A stretch of DNA of 64,000 nucleotides from the NCBI RefSeq assembly GCF_041903755.1, contig NZ_JBBWVE010000006.1:1-64000 (forward strand). Direction: 5' to 3'. The stretch comes from Thiocapsa roseilacustris (GTDB taxonomy: Bacteria > Pseudomonadota > Gammaproteobacteria > Chromatiales > Chromatiaceae). The notes below the pieces were generated by a model, which was not told the origin of the DNA, did no database searches, and worked only from the letters and a program-made list of their open reading frames with translations. Within the stretch, counting starts at the first letter, position 1. Each line of letters starts with the position of its first letter. Shown piece after piece: positions 1 through 9,194 of the stretch. Made by a program: the position numbers and the translations under genes.

Positions 1-115
1 CGACAGGGCTGTCGATGGCGGCCGGCGGGAGGACAGCCGGCGCATCACCACCCGCACCCCGCGACACGAGACCGGCATGAGCTATTTCGTGCCTTATCGG
101 GTCAGATTGAACTCC
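1..115. other. unassigned left edge, possible mobile-element or rearrangement junction
   Basis: One forward frame is open from the window edge and reads with GC-rich codons up to about position 85, which could be the tail of a gene starting outside the window, but I recognise no family. The neighbouring minus-strand peptidase gene stops at 116-118, directly beside this sequence. I infer a junction here without being able to name the element. Confidence 0.25.
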
Positions 116-994
116 CTAGCCAGTAACCGCAACCGCATGCCTTCCAACGTAGCGCACACTTGAGCTACTTACATCTATCCAATGGATGCCAAACATCATC
201 GGAATCCCTGCCCGAAGGTAGGCGTAGATCATCGCTTTCAGTAGATAATGATTGGCTACATTACATGAAAGCGGCTCTAATCCAACGCTCTTGATCGCAT
301 GAGCCATTTCCAAAGGCGTTAGGCCCGGCGATGGAAATGACCGCTGTTCGGATGTGAGTATTTTCGTGGCATCATTTGTAATCGCGGCGGGCGATGGGAT
401 TTGGTGCTGAAACAAGTGGCCAGTGGCCTGAAAAATGGACCATAGGGCACTCGTCGCACAAGCGGCGACCACTGAATCCTGCTCCTGAAAAGCCAGCGTG
501 TGTGACACCTTCAACTGCAAACCAAACAGGTTAGCGACATAACAACGGGTCGCTGGAAAATACCGTCTTTCCTCGCGCGGATAGGTAATCAGGCAGGTGC
601 GACCAATAAAAGTGCGAGGCAGCGGTTTAACGACGATAAAGCCTAAATAGTTCTGCTGTAGTATTGCTGGCGTCAGTTCGTCCGACTTTCCAAGCAGGCA
701 GGTTTCAAATTGCGCTTCGGCAAAATCGCATTTGAAAAAATGGAGTCTCGCGCATTTTCTGGGATAATCCCGAAAACATCGAACATAGTATTCTGCATAG
801 TCTTCAAGATAATCTCGATCGACATATTCGCATTCAACCAGGATGGTTCTTGCGTCGATGCAATCAAAGTAATCGCGAAAATACGTCGCGTGAAGTTTTG
901 CGTTGACTTCAAGTAGAGAAGCCTGCGACTTCTCTACGAAAATCTCTAGCAGGCGCTCAACCTTATAAGCGTGAACCTCGAAAGGCTTGCTCAT
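116..994 (-). pseudogene. C39/papain-like cysteine peptidase family protein, C-terminally truncated
   Basis: This 292-residue product looks like a C39-like (papain-fold) cysteine peptidase domain. A candidate nucleophile Cys lies in 'VVAACATSALW' near residue 180, preceded by Gln in 'FQEQDS', and the candidate catalytic His lies in 'GRHAVAVTG' at the extreme C-terminus. In this fold a further Asp or Asn normally follows the His, so the stop directly after the His region implies loss of the C-terminal part. Codon use is clearly more AT-rich than in the housekeeping genes of the window, which suggests horizontal transfer. It lies just downstream of a small gene at 1004-1189 on the same strand. 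The start is the ATG at 994. The family assignment rests on motif pattern only; truncation by an insertion or rearrangement at about 116 is inferred. Confidence 0.5.
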
Positions 995-1003
995 GCGAAG
1001 CGA

Positions 1004-1189
1004 TTAGACAGTGAAAGGTTCATGCAAAGATTTCAAATCGACCCGTCGCTCTTCCTGTAAACGCGCCGTTACTTGTTTTGCCTGTTGCAGTGTTTTTTGA
1101 ATAGTGTCTCGCCCTTCAGGGGATTTCAACCAGTTCTGCGCATTACGTTGCAGCACTTCTTGTTGAGGAGTATTCGGTTTTCTTGCCAT
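1004..1189 (-). CDS. small hypothetical protein upstream of the peptidase fragment
   Basis: The 61-residue product is rich in Gln, Arg and Lys, with a helical middle section ('TIQKTLQQAKQVTARLQEE') and no membrane segment. I do not recognise the family. It ends 9 bp before the start of the peptidase-like gene on the same strand, so the two are probably co-transcribed. An ATG at 1189 is used here; a TTG at 1243 would add 18 residues but has a weaker start context. The low GC resembles its downstream neighbour and supports joint acquisition. It could be a small regulator or partner of the peptidase, which is inference only. Confidence 0.4.
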   Translation of the reverse strand: MARKPNTPQQEVLQRNAQNWLKSPEGRDTIQKTLQQAKQVTARLQEERRVDLKSLHEPFTV

Positions 1190-1258
1190 GGTTTCGACAA
1201 TGTTCCGCCTGATTGATGGATCTGAATTATTTGGCACGCTCAAAAGTTAGCATTACTT

Positions 1259-2170
1259 TTACAAATTCAACGGTCGCCTCTGACGCGGCTTCTTCGGCCC
1301 GAACCGCGTCTGTTCGCCGATCCCGAGCGCCGCCTCGATCTGTCCGGCGCTGCGTAGGATGGCGTCCAAGTCCATTTTCTCGACCACAGTGTGCGCCCGC
1401 ACGTACTCGGCAAGGTATTGCTCGGACTGTGAGCTAACACCGTTGCGGCAGCATACCAGATAGGAGACGGACTCGGCCTCAAGCTCTCGCTGGTCGTGTT
1501 GAGCCTGACTGCGGTCGGGAATCTTGAGGAAACTGTCCTTGCCGAGATGCCCGAGGTAGAGGTGCGCGAGTTCGTGGGCGAGCGTGGCGAACTGCACATT
1601 CGGATCGTGGTTCTTGTTGACCCTCACCCGGTAGTCTGGCTTTTCCTTTTCCGACTTGGAGCGACGGACCGCCCGCATCGGCGTTTCGTTCGCGGCCTGC
1701 ACGAAACCGGCGAGCCCGTCGCCGTAGGCGATGAATCCGACATCGATGCCCCGGTTTCCCAAGCGCCTGGCGAAGCGTGTCATGCGCTTGCTGTCGATCT
1801 TGCCGCTCGCGGAAAAGGCATTCGCCACCGCCGGTGGCAATGGCGGGCCTTCGGTGTCGGCCATGTCGTAGACCAGCGCGACGGGGCCAAAAGGCCAGAG
1901 GATGATCAGCGGCCATGCGCCCTCTTTAATGCTTCGCCCTTGGCGCTCTTGCCAGTCATAGGCCGAGGCGGCGAAGCGCAGACCGGGGCGCTGAAGATGC
2001 AGCAAAAAGGCATTGAAGGGCGCGACATTGCGCATCCCCACCGCAAAATCCAACAATTCCTTGAATGCCTTGGAGTCATGGTAGGTGCGACTCTTTTCCA
2101 GCAACTCACCGAGCAGTGACTGGGCCATTTCCTGCTGAGGGGTTTCCATAGCATCGCCTGGCTTCGTCAT
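1259..2170 (-). CDS. ImmA/IrrE-type zinc metallopeptidase domain protein
   Basis: A zincin signature 'HELAHLYLGH' sits in the C-terminal half and is followed by acidic 'ELEAESVSYLV', which supplies the third zinc ligand in ImmA/IrrE (COG2856-like) proteins. The N-terminal ~100 residues resemble the region found in ArdC- and phage-associated relatives ('SLLGELLEKS...RPGLRFAASAYDWQERQGR'). Such peptidases often cleave repressors or act inside mobile elements. The start at 2170 was chosen because AAGGGGG lies 8 nt upstream; an ATG at 2296 is possible and would extend the N-terminus by 42 residues. The gene is divergent from the methyltransferase operon at 2322, so the space between them probably holds both promoters. 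It may regulate the neighbouring operon, which is not demonstrated. Confidence 0.7.
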   Translation of the reverse strand: MTKPGDAMETPQQEMAQSLLGELLEKSRTYHDSKAFKELLDFAVGMRNVAPFNAFLLHLQRPGLRFAASAYDWQERQGRSIKEGAWPLIILWPFGPVALVYDMADTEGPPLPPAVANAFSASGKIDSKRMTRFARRLGNRGIDVGFIAYGDGLAGFVQAANETPMRAVRRSKSEKEKPDYRVRVNKNHDPNVQFATLAHELAHLYLGHLGKDSFLKIPDRSQAQHDQRELEAESVSYLVCCRNGVSSQSEQYLAEYVRAHTVVEKMDLDAILRSAGQIEAALGIGEQTRFGPKKPRQRRPLNL

Positions 2171-2321
2171 GGCCGCGTCCCCCTTATCATGCGCTGTGAT
2201 CTTGCCCCGCGATTGGGGATCGACCCGTGATGGCTGTCGATGCCTGACTTTCAGTTCATCAAGGGTAGTACACTCCAACACTGACTGGGTATCCATCGAA
2301 AGCGACTCCGAGGGATGAGGC

Positions 2322-5300
2322 ATGGCGCGGCGTGGCAAGCAGGGTAAGGGTAAAGACGGAGAACTCACGGTAGACGGCGAGTACCAACCAGATCTCCCCG
2401 GTCCCGGTCTCGGGGTCGGCGACTATCGCTACCCCGACAAGCGCAAGAACAACCCACCGGCCAAGATCGCGGCGGAAGGCCGCGTCCCCAAGGTGGATCC
2501 GATCCAGTACGCCTACAGCCCACGCCGCGATCCGCGCTTGCGGTTCGATGACACCGGCGCGGCGGATCGGCTGCCCGAGCTGCTGCAAACCGCCCGGCAA
2601 CGCGCGCTAACGGAGGAGGAGACCCGCGTCCTCGCCGAGGCGCTCCGCAACCATGAACCTTGGCTGGAGTGGGCCGGCAAGCGCGAGTCCAAGGGCTTCA
2701 GGGTCGATCCGGTCGCGCTGCACATGCATGAGCGGATCTCGGCCCAGGCCATCATCAAGGTCGCCGCCCGACAGGACGTGACCCGCGATCTCTTCGCCGA
2801 CCCCGCGCAGGAGTACCGGGAGGCGGTGCAGTTCTACCAGCACGACATCGACTGGACCAACCGGCTGATCCTGGGCGATTCGCTCCAGGTGATGGCCTCG
2901 CTCGCCCATCGGGAGGATCTGGCGGGTAAGGTGCAGATGATTTACATCGATCCGCCGTATGGGATCAAATTTGCCTCGAACTTTCAGCCGGAGGTGGGGA
3001 ATCGCGAGGTCAAAGATCAGGAAGACAGCATGATCCGTGAACCGGAGATGGTGCGGGCCTACCGTGACACCTGGCATCTCGGGGTACATTCGTATCTGGC
3101 TTATCTGCGCGATCGACTGTCGATCGCGCGCGAGCTTCTCAAGGACGCTGGAAGCGTGTTTGTGCAGATCTCCGATGAAAACCTGCATCGCGCCAGACTG
3201 CTATTGGACGAGGTATTCGGACCATCGAATTACGTCAGCACGATCCAGTTCCAAAAGACCACATCCGCCACCAACCTTTACCTGCCGGTCGTCTCCGACA
3301 GCCTGTTGTGGTACGCGCGCAATCTTCCCAGCCTCGACTATTACCCGCTCTTTGTGACGAAACAGCTCGGCGCCAAGGGCGCGGAGCATTACTCAGGGAT
3401 CGAGTATGCCACGGGCGAAAGACGCCCTTTGAGCCCGGAACAGAAACAAGGAGCGATCGAGATACCGAGGGGTTCTAGGGCTTACACCGCAGACAATCTC
3501 ACTTCCGCCAGCATGGGGCGTGACAAGGGCGAAGGCGCGGCCTGCTGGTTTTCCGTGACCAGCGAAGGTCGCTCCCACACCCCAAATGCCAAGAACCGCT
3601 GGAAGACCAATGAAGAGGGGATGAGGCGCCTTGTTGATGCGGGACGGCTGTTGCCCCAGGCCACGACGCATCGCTATCTGCGCTATTTCGACGACTTCGC
3701 CGCCTATTCGCTCCATTCGATTTGGACCGACGTGGGCGGAGCGGCGGATCGGCGCTATGTGGTACAGACGACCGAACCGGTCATCGAACGCTGCCTGCTC
3801 ATGACCACCAAACCCGGCGATCTCGTCCTCGACCCCACCTGTGGCTCCGGCACCGCCGCCTATGTCGCCGAGCAATGGGGCCGACGTTGGATCACCATCG
3901 ACACCAGCCGGGTCGCCATCGCCATCGCCCGGCAACGCCTGCTCACCGCCAAGTTCGACTTCTACGCGGTCAAGGGCACCAAGAGCGACACCGACACGCC
4001 CCCGTCCGGACCGTTGGGCACCGACCCGCATCCCGGCTTCGTCTACAAGAGCGTTCCGCACATCACGCTCAAGAGCATCGCCCAGAACACCAATCTGGAC
4101 CCGATTTTCGCGCTGCACGAGCCGATCCTGGACGCCCGGCTCGCGGACTGCAACGCAGCCCTGGCCGGCGTCCCATCCACCACCCGCGCCGCCTTGCAGG
4201 GCAAGCTGGCGCTCAAAGAGAAGACCGAGGGCAAGCGTTCCATCACGGAAGCTGACCGGCGCCGCTGGCTTTTGCCGCCATCCAATCGTGATCCGAAGGT
4301 GAAACTCACCGTCGATGCCCGCTTCTCCGGCTGGTATCACTGGGAGGTGCCGTTCGACACGGACCCGGATTATCCGACCGTGCTGAGCGAGGCGATCACC
4401 GCCTATCGCGCCGCCTGGCGGGACAAGATGGACGCGGTCAACGCCTGCATCGCCGCCAACGCAACCCCGGAGGAACTGGTCGATCAACCCAAGGTGAGGC
4501 GCTGCGTGGTGCGTGTCTCCGGTCCCTTCACGGTCGAGGCGGTCCAGCCGCCGGAGGTCTCGCTGGGCGTTGTGCCCGACCCGGACGGCGCCGGGCTGTT
4601 CGACGGCGAACCGGACGCGCTGGACGACACCTTCGCGGAGACGACCGGGAGCGGGTCCGGCACCAACGGCGAGGTCGCGGCGACCAATGCGGCGGCCTAT
4701 CTGGATCGGATGCTTCGCCTGCTGCGGATGGATGGCATCCGCTTCCCCGACAATCGGGAACAACGGTTTTCACGGCTGGAGCCGCTGTCGGGTCAGGGTA
4801 GCGCGCTGCACGCCGAGGGACGCTGGGCGCCCGTCGGTCAGACCGACCCGGAGCCGGATGGACCTGCAACCGTCGGCGTGGTCGTCGGCCCCCAGTATGG
4901 CTCGGTGACGGCCAAGATGGTTGAGGAGGTCATCCGCCCGGCCGGGCGCGTCTATGACGATCTGGTGATCGCGGCCTTCTCCTTCGACGGGCCGGCACAG
5001 GCGGCCATTGAGGAGAGACACCCGCGACTACGCATCCACATGGCCCACATCCGCCCCGACGTAAACCCGGCGATGGATGGGCTGCTGAAGGAGCAGCCGG
5101 GCGCGCAGCTCTTCTCGGTCTTCGGTCAGCCGCGCACCCGCCTGGAAGGACCCGACGACCAGAACGAGTACTGCGTGATCATGGATGGTGTGGACATCTA
5201 CAGCCCCGTGACCAACGAGATCACGCCCAGCCGGGGCGACAAGGTGGCGGCCTGGTTCCTGGATGCGGACTATGACGGCCGGACCTTCTGTATCACCCAA

Positions 5301-5501
5301 GCCTTCTTTCCCGATCGCACCGCCTGGGACAAGCTGGCGCGCGCGCTCAAGACCCTGGTGGACGCGGAGCGCTTCGCGGCCCTGTCCGGGACCGAATCCC
5401 TGCCGTTTCCCGTCGGGCCCCATCGGCGAGTGGCGGTCAAGGTGATCGATCCGCGCGGAAATGAGGTGATGCAAGTCCATGCGTTGTCCAATGATGACTA
5501 G
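2322..5501 (+). CDS. type III-like site-specific DNA adenine methyltransferase (Mod)
   Basis: This large 1059-residue protein has the beta-class methyltransferase motif order. The catalytic motif IV 'IYIDPPYGIKF' lies near residue 210, and the SAM-binding motif I 'VLDPTCGSGTAAYVAEQW' near residue 505. The long region between them is the expected place for target recognition, and the C-terminal ~450 residues are an extra region with no motif I recognise. Family knowledge predicts N6-adenine methylation. It is the first gene of a tight operon and lies 12 bp upstream of the DUF4258 gene. GATGAGG precedes the ATG at 2322. It is longer than classical Mod subunits (about 600-700 residues) and belongs to the ~1000-residue Mod group that pairs with ~1000-residue Res-like helicases. 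Function in restriction or in another defence mode is inferred. Confidence 0.85.
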   Translation: MARRGKQGKGKDGELTVDGEYQPDLPGPGLGVGDYRYPDKRKNNPPAKIAAEGRVPKVDPIQYAYSPRRDPRLRFDDTGAADRLPELLQTARQRALTEEETRVLAEALRNHEPWLEWAGKRESKGFRVDPVALHMHERISAQAIIKVAARQDVTRDLFADPAQEYREAVQFYQHDIDWTNRLILGDSLQVMASLAHREDLAGKVQMIYIDPPYGIKFASNFQPEVGNREVKDQEDSMIREPEMVRAYRDTWHLGVHSYLAYLRDRLSIARELLKDAGSVFVQISDENLHRARLLLDEVFGPSNYVSTIQFQKTTSATNLYLPVVSDSLLWYARNLPSLDYYPLFVTKQLGAKGAEHYSGIEYATGERRPLSPEQKQGAIEIPRGSRAYTADNLTSASMGRDKGEGAACWFSVTSEGRSHTPNAKNRWKTNEEGMRRLVDAGRLLPQATTHRYLRYFDDFAAYSLHSIWTDVGGAADRRYVVQTTEPVIERCLLMTTKPGDLVLDPTCGSGTAAYVAEQWGRRWITIDTSRVAIAIARQRLLTAKFDFYAVKGTKSDTDTPPSGPLGTDPHPGFVYKSVPHITLKSIAQNTNLDPIFALHEPILDARLADCNAALAGVPSTTRAALQGKLALKEKTEGKRSITEADRRRWLLPPSNRDPKVKLTVDARFSGWYHWEVPFDTDPDYPTVLSEAITAYRAAWRDKMDAVNACIAANATPEELVDQPKVRRCVVRVSGPFTVEAVQPPEVSLGVVPDPDGAGLFDGEPDALDDTFAETTGSGSGTNGEVAATNAAAYLDRMLRLLRMDGIRFPDNREQRFSRLEPLSGQGSALHAEGRWAPVGQTDPEPDGPATVGVVVGPQYGSVTAKMVEEVIRPAGRVYDDLVIAAFSFDGPAQAAIEERHPRLRIHMAHIRPDVNPAMDGLLKEQPGAQLFSVFGQPRTRLEGPDDQNEYCVIMDGVDIYSPVTNEITPSRGDKVAAWFLDADYDGRTFCITQAFFPDRTAWDKLARALKTLVDAERFAALSGTESLPFPVGPHRRVAVKVIDPRGNEVMQVHALSNDD

Positions 5502-5513
5502 GGACGCGGCGAC

Positions 5514-5783
5514 ATGACGCACAGTTGGCGGAGCGAACGGTTTGGCAGAAGGGTTCATTTGACGCACCACGCGGTCGCACGCTTGCAACGGCGTGGTTTG
5601 AACCAGGCGTTGCTCCAGGATCTGATCGAGAACGGTGTCGTCAAGCAGAAAAACGAGGAGCACTGGTGGATTTACAAGAGATTCGATGGACGTGACGACA
5701 ATTTGATCTGCGCCGCCGTGCTGGCTCGCCAGGCGCTGATCATCAAGACCATCATGACCCATTGGGAGGAATATCCGGAATGA
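5514..5783 (+). CDS. DUF4258 protein, putative toxin of a TA-like pair
   Basis: The 89-residue protein carries the DUF4258 pattern 'LTHHAVARLQRRGLNQALLQDLIENG' followed by beta-rich residues 'WWIYKRFDGRDDNLICAAVLARQALIIKTIMT', typical of small RelE-like fold proteins. DUF4258 genes commonly sit directly before DUF2283 genes, as here, where the stop overlaps the next start (ATGA at 5780-5783). This layout resembles a toxin-antitoxin pair but no activity is proven for this family. It lies inside the Mod-Res operon, which is unusual for an addiction module. It could alternatively be an accessory subunit or a small RNA-binding regulator of the operon. Confidence 0.7.
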   Translation: MTHSWRSERFGRRVHLTHHAVARLQRRGLNQALLQDLIENGVVKQKNEEHWWIYKRFDGRDDNLICAAVLARQALIIKTIMTHWEEYPE

Positions 5784-5974
5784 AGACGACCTATTATCCA
5801 GACGATGACATCCTGGAAATCCATCTCAGCGAGAAGCCGGTCAGTCGCGAGGTGTCCCACGGCTGGAACGTCAATCTGAGCTATGCCGAGGACGGGAGCC
5901 TCGTCGAGATCCTGTTGCTGGAGGCCCGGGAACAGGGTCTCTACCCCATCGAATCGACACAAGCAGCCGCGTAA
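5780..5974 (+). CDS. DUF2283 protein, putative antitoxin partner
   Basis: The 64-residue protein begins 'MKTTYYPDDDILEIHLSEK' and continues with the DUF2283 core 'VNLSYAEDGSLVEILLLEA'. The family is a small beta-rich domain usually found after DUF4258. The ATG at 5780 is chosen because GGGAGGA lies 9 nt upstream and the codon overlaps the preceding stop, implying translational coupling; an in-frame TTG at 5762 is less likely. The stop at 5974 is one base before the ATG of the Res-like gene. An antitoxin role is inferred from pairing alone. Confidence 0.7.
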   Translation: MKTTYYPDDDILEIHLSEKPVSREVSHGWNVNLSYAEDGSLVEILLLEAREQGLYPIESTQAAA

Positions 5975-5975
5975 C

Positions 5976-8900
5976 ATGGCCGCTGATCCGTCCCCCGAGA
6001 TCCCGCTGCAACCGGTCGACAAGCCGGTCATCTGCAACCCCTACCGGGAGCCCGACGCGCATTGGGAGTATGAACGAGCCACCGGTGCGGCCAGCAAGGC
6101 GCTGGCGCGGCGGCTGGCCGGGTATTGGTACAAGACGGATCGGACAGGTTCGGCCGTCATCCAGGGCGACCTGTTCGGCGATGAGCAGCATGACGACCTG
6201 CCGTTGGTGAACCGCCTGCGCGAGGATGTGCGGCGCTGGCGGGAGGCTGGCTACCGGGGCGCCTCGAACGTCACCCGCGAGTTGTTGGCCCATTGGGCAC
6301 GGGCGGACGCACCGCGTCGACTCTTCTTCTGTCAGCGCGAGGCCGTCGAGACCCTGATATATCTGGCCGAGCTGCGTCTGACGCGTCGCTCGGCGCAGAC
6401 TGGGTTCAAGAATTTCAAGGTCTCGGACGAGGATATCCGCCGTCTGCTGACGGGCGATAAACCGACCTTCGACGCGGGCACGGCGGATTTCCATCCCACC
6501 CTTTGCGATCGGCCGGCCGACCCGGACCTGCTGCCGATGCTCCGGATGGCGTGCAAGATGGCGACCGGCTCCGGCAAGACGGTGGTCATGGCGATGCTGA
6601 TCGCCTGGGCTTTCTGTAATCGCGGTACCCATCGCGCCAGCCGCGAGTATCCCCATGCCGTGCTGGTCTGCTGCCCGAATCTGACCGTCAAGGAACGCTT
6701 GCAGGTCTTGCGGCCCGAGGTGGAAGGCAACTACTACGCCGCGTTCGATCTGGTTCCGGTGAAGTACCGACCCTTGCTGCAAACCGGCAAGGTGCTGGTC
6801 ATGAATTGGCATGGTTTCGCGCCTGAGTCCGAGCACAAGGAGGGCGATAAGACCTGGGCGGTCGTCAACAAGGGGCCGGAGACGCGCGAGGTCTTCGCGG
6901 AGCGGGTCTTGAAGGATCTGGCCGAGCGGATGCCGATCCTGGTGATGAATGACGAGGGGCACCACTGCTGGCGCCCCGCGCCTGATCCAAGGCTGGCGGG
7001 GCTGAGCGGTGAGGAAAAAGCCGAGCTGGAGCAGGAGATCCGCGAGGCGACCGTCTGGGTCGATGGGCTGGACAAGCTCAACAACGCCCTGGGGAATGGC
7101 GAGCGTGGGATCGCCTTATGCGTGGACCTGTCCGCGACACCCTTCTACATCCAGGGCAGCGGACACCCGGAGGGCCGGCCCTTTCCCTGGATCGTGAGTG
7201 ATTTCGGCCTGGTCGATGCGATCGAAAGCGGTCTGGTGAAGATTCCGCGTCTGCCGGTGCAGGACACCACGGGACGACCGGACCCGCTGTACTTCCGGCT
7301 CTGGGAGGGGCTGCGTGGGCGCTTGCAGCCGGGCGAGTTCCTGCCCGGTCGCGCCAGGAAGCCGAAACCCGAGGTGGTCTACCGGGAAGCGCAAGGCGCG
7401 CTGTTGCAGATGGCCGGCCAGTGGGTAGACCGTTTCCGCCAGATCCAGGAGGCAACGCCGGGGCAGGAGCGGGTGCCGCCGGTGTTGATTCTGGTTTGCG
7501 ACAATACCGATATCGCCGAGGTGTTTTACCGCAAGATCAGCGGCGAGGAGCAGATCGAGCAGGTGACCCAAGCGGATGTCGAGGCCATCGAAGCGGGCGA
7601 CATGGAAAGGCATGAGAATGCCACGACCCGCGAGGGCGCGGGGCGCAAGAGACGCAAGAAGGCCAAGCCAAAATTGCTCACCGCCTACGGCAAGGGCGAA
7701 ATCTACCCGGAATACTTCTCCAATACCGCGGAGGTCAAACACACGATTCGGATCGATTCCAAACTCCTCGCCGAGGCCGAATCCGACGATCCAACCAAGC
7801 GTCGCAGCGATGCGGCGGAGGCATTGCGCCGGGTCGTGGCGACCGTGGGCAAGGTTGGCGAGCCCGGCGAGCAGGTGCGCTGCGTGGTGTCGGTGTCGAT
7901 GCTGACCGAGGGCTGGGACGCGAACAATGTCACCCAAGTCCTGGGCCTGCGTGCCTTCGGCAGTCAACTGCTGTGTGAGCAGGTCGTGGGGCGCGGGCTG
8001 CGGCGGATGGACTACACGCCGGACCCCGAAACCGGGCTCCTGACCGAGGAATATGTCGATGTCTACGGGATACCCTTCTCGGTCATTCCCTACAAAGGAC
8101 GCAAGAAGACCGATCCACCCCCGGATGATCGGCCGAAAAATCATGTGAAGGCCGACGCTCAACGCGCCGCCTGGGAGATGCGCTTTCCGGTGGTCGAGGG
8201 CTATGCCTTCGCCCTGGTCAAGAATCAGATCCGGTGCGAGATCGACGCCATGGAAGGGCTGCAAATCGAGCCGAACCTGGAACCGACCGCCACCTTCGTG
8301 CGCGCAGCGGTCGGCTATCAGGTCGGGCCGGCCTCGCAGTCGAGCGCTCAGTTTGGTTTCCAGGAACAGAACCGATCCGACTATTACGCCCAGACCCACT
8401 TGCAAACCATCCAGTTCGAGATCACGCGAATGATCGTGCGGGATCTGGAGCAGGGGGTGGGCGGATCGGATGACCGGGAGCGGCGGGTGTTACAGCTCAA
8501 GTCGCGCCACCAGCTCTTTCCGCAGGTTTTCCGATACGTCGCAGCCTACACGGCGCGCAAAGTCGACTTCAGAGGGCTCTCGGGACCGAGTCGTTGTGAG
8601 CTGGGGCTTCAGAAGTATGTCGAACGGATCGTCGAGCGCATCCGGGACGGCATCGTGCCGGACGACAGCGCGGGCGAGCCGCCGTTGTTGCCGCTGTTGA
8701 ATCGCTACCAGCCGATCGGCACGACCGCCGACGTGAACTTCAAGACGACACGGCCGGTCCATGCGACCGTGCACAGCCACATCGATCATGTGGTGCTCGA
8801 TACCGAGACCTGGGAGTCGACTGTCGCCTTCCGGCTGGAGCAGTGCGTCAGCCAGGGAGCGGTTCGCTTCTATGCGCGCAACGATAATCTGGGTCTGGTC

Positions 8901-9194
8901 ATTCCCTATGAGTACATGGGGGTTGCGCACAACTACGGGCCGGATTTTCTGGTACGGCTCAACCTGGAGGCGCTGGATTTCACCCTGTTGCTGGAGGTCA
9001 AAGGCTTCGAGGACGACAAGACCAAGGCCAAACATGGCGCGGCCAAGCGTTGGGTCGCCGCCGTCAACAACTGGGGCAAGCTCGGGCGCTGGGGCTTCCA
9101 TGTCTGCCGCGATCCTGACATGCTGGAGCGGGAGATTGGGCATCTGTGCAAGGTCGCCAGCGGGGCCAGGGAGCAGTGCCGAGGGACCGCATGA
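5976..9194 (+). CDS. type III restriction Res-like DEAD/DEAH helicase with C-terminal nuclease-like region
   Basis: The 1072-residue protein is a superfamily 2 helicase of the type III Res group. Walker A 'KMATGSGKTVVMAMLIAW' lies near residue 190, the Walker B-like 'LVMNDEGHH' near residue 325, and the later helicase motifs 'VSVSMLTEGWDANNVTQVLG' and 'EQVVGRGLRRMDY' near residues 645-680. The C-terminal portion contains 'YGPDFLVRLN...FTLLLEVKG', which resembles the PD-(D/E)XK nuclease pattern of Res subunits. The ATG at 5976 was chosen because it lies one base after the DUF2283 stop. The stop overlaps the next gene (ATGA). Together with the methyltransferase it should form an ATP-dependent DNA-recognising complex; cleavage activity is inferred from the family. 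Confidence 0.82.
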   Translation: MAADPSPEIPLQPVDKPVICNPYREPDAHWEYERATGAASKALARRLAGYWYKTDRTGSAVIQGDLFGDEQHDDLPLVNRLREDVRRWREAGYRGASNVTRELLAHWARADAPRRLFFCQREAVETLIYLAELRLTRRSAQTGFKNFKVSDEDIRRLLTGDKPTFDAGTADFHPTLCDRPADPDLLPMLRMACKMATGSGKTVVMAMLIAWAFCNRGTHRASREYPHAVLVCCPNLTVKERLQVLRPEVEGNYYAAFDLVPVKYRPLLQTGKVLVMNWHGFAPESEHKEGDKTWAVVNKGPETREVFAERVLKDLAERMPILVMNDEGHHCWRPAPDPRLAGLSGEEKAELEQEIREATVWVDGLDKLNNALGNGERGIALCVDLSATPFYIQGSGHPEGRPFPWIVSDFGLVDAIESGLVKIPRLPVQDTTGRPDPLYFRLWEGLRGRLQPGEFLPGRARKPKPEVVYREAQGALLQMAGQWVDRFRQIQEATPGQERVPPVLILVCDNTDIAEVFYRKISGEEQIEQVTQADVEAIEAGDMERHENATTREGAGRKRRKKAKPKLLTAYGKGEIYPEYFSNTAEVKHTIRIDSKLLAEAESDDPTKRRSDAAEALRRVVATVGKVGEPGEQVRCVVSVSMLTEGWDANNVTQVLGLRAFGSQLLCEQVVGRGLRRMDYTPDPETGLLTEEYVDVYGIPFSVIPYKGRKKTDPPPDDRPKNHVKADAQRAAWEMRFPVVEGYAFALVKNQIRCEIDAMEGLQIEPNLEPTATFVRAAVGYQVGPASQSSAQFGFQEQNRSDYYAQTHLQTIQFEITRMIVRDLEQGVGGSDDRERRVLQLKSRHQLFPQVFRYVAAYTARKVDFRGLSGPSRCELGLQKYVERIVERIRDGIVPDDSAGEPPLLPLLNRYQPIGTTADVNFKTTRPVHATVHSHIDHVVLDTETWESTVAFRLEQCVSQGAVRFYARNDNLGLVIPYEYMGVAHNYGPDFLVRLNLEALDFTLLLEVKGFEDDKTKAKHGAAKRWVAAVNNWGKLGRWGFHVCRDPDMLEREIGHLCKVASGAREQCRGTA

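Noticed and set aside
3393..4763. A 456-residue minus-strand frame opposite the methyltransferase gene
   Set aside because: It is an antisense shadow caused by high GC in third codon positions; methyltransferase motifs lie in the plus frame.
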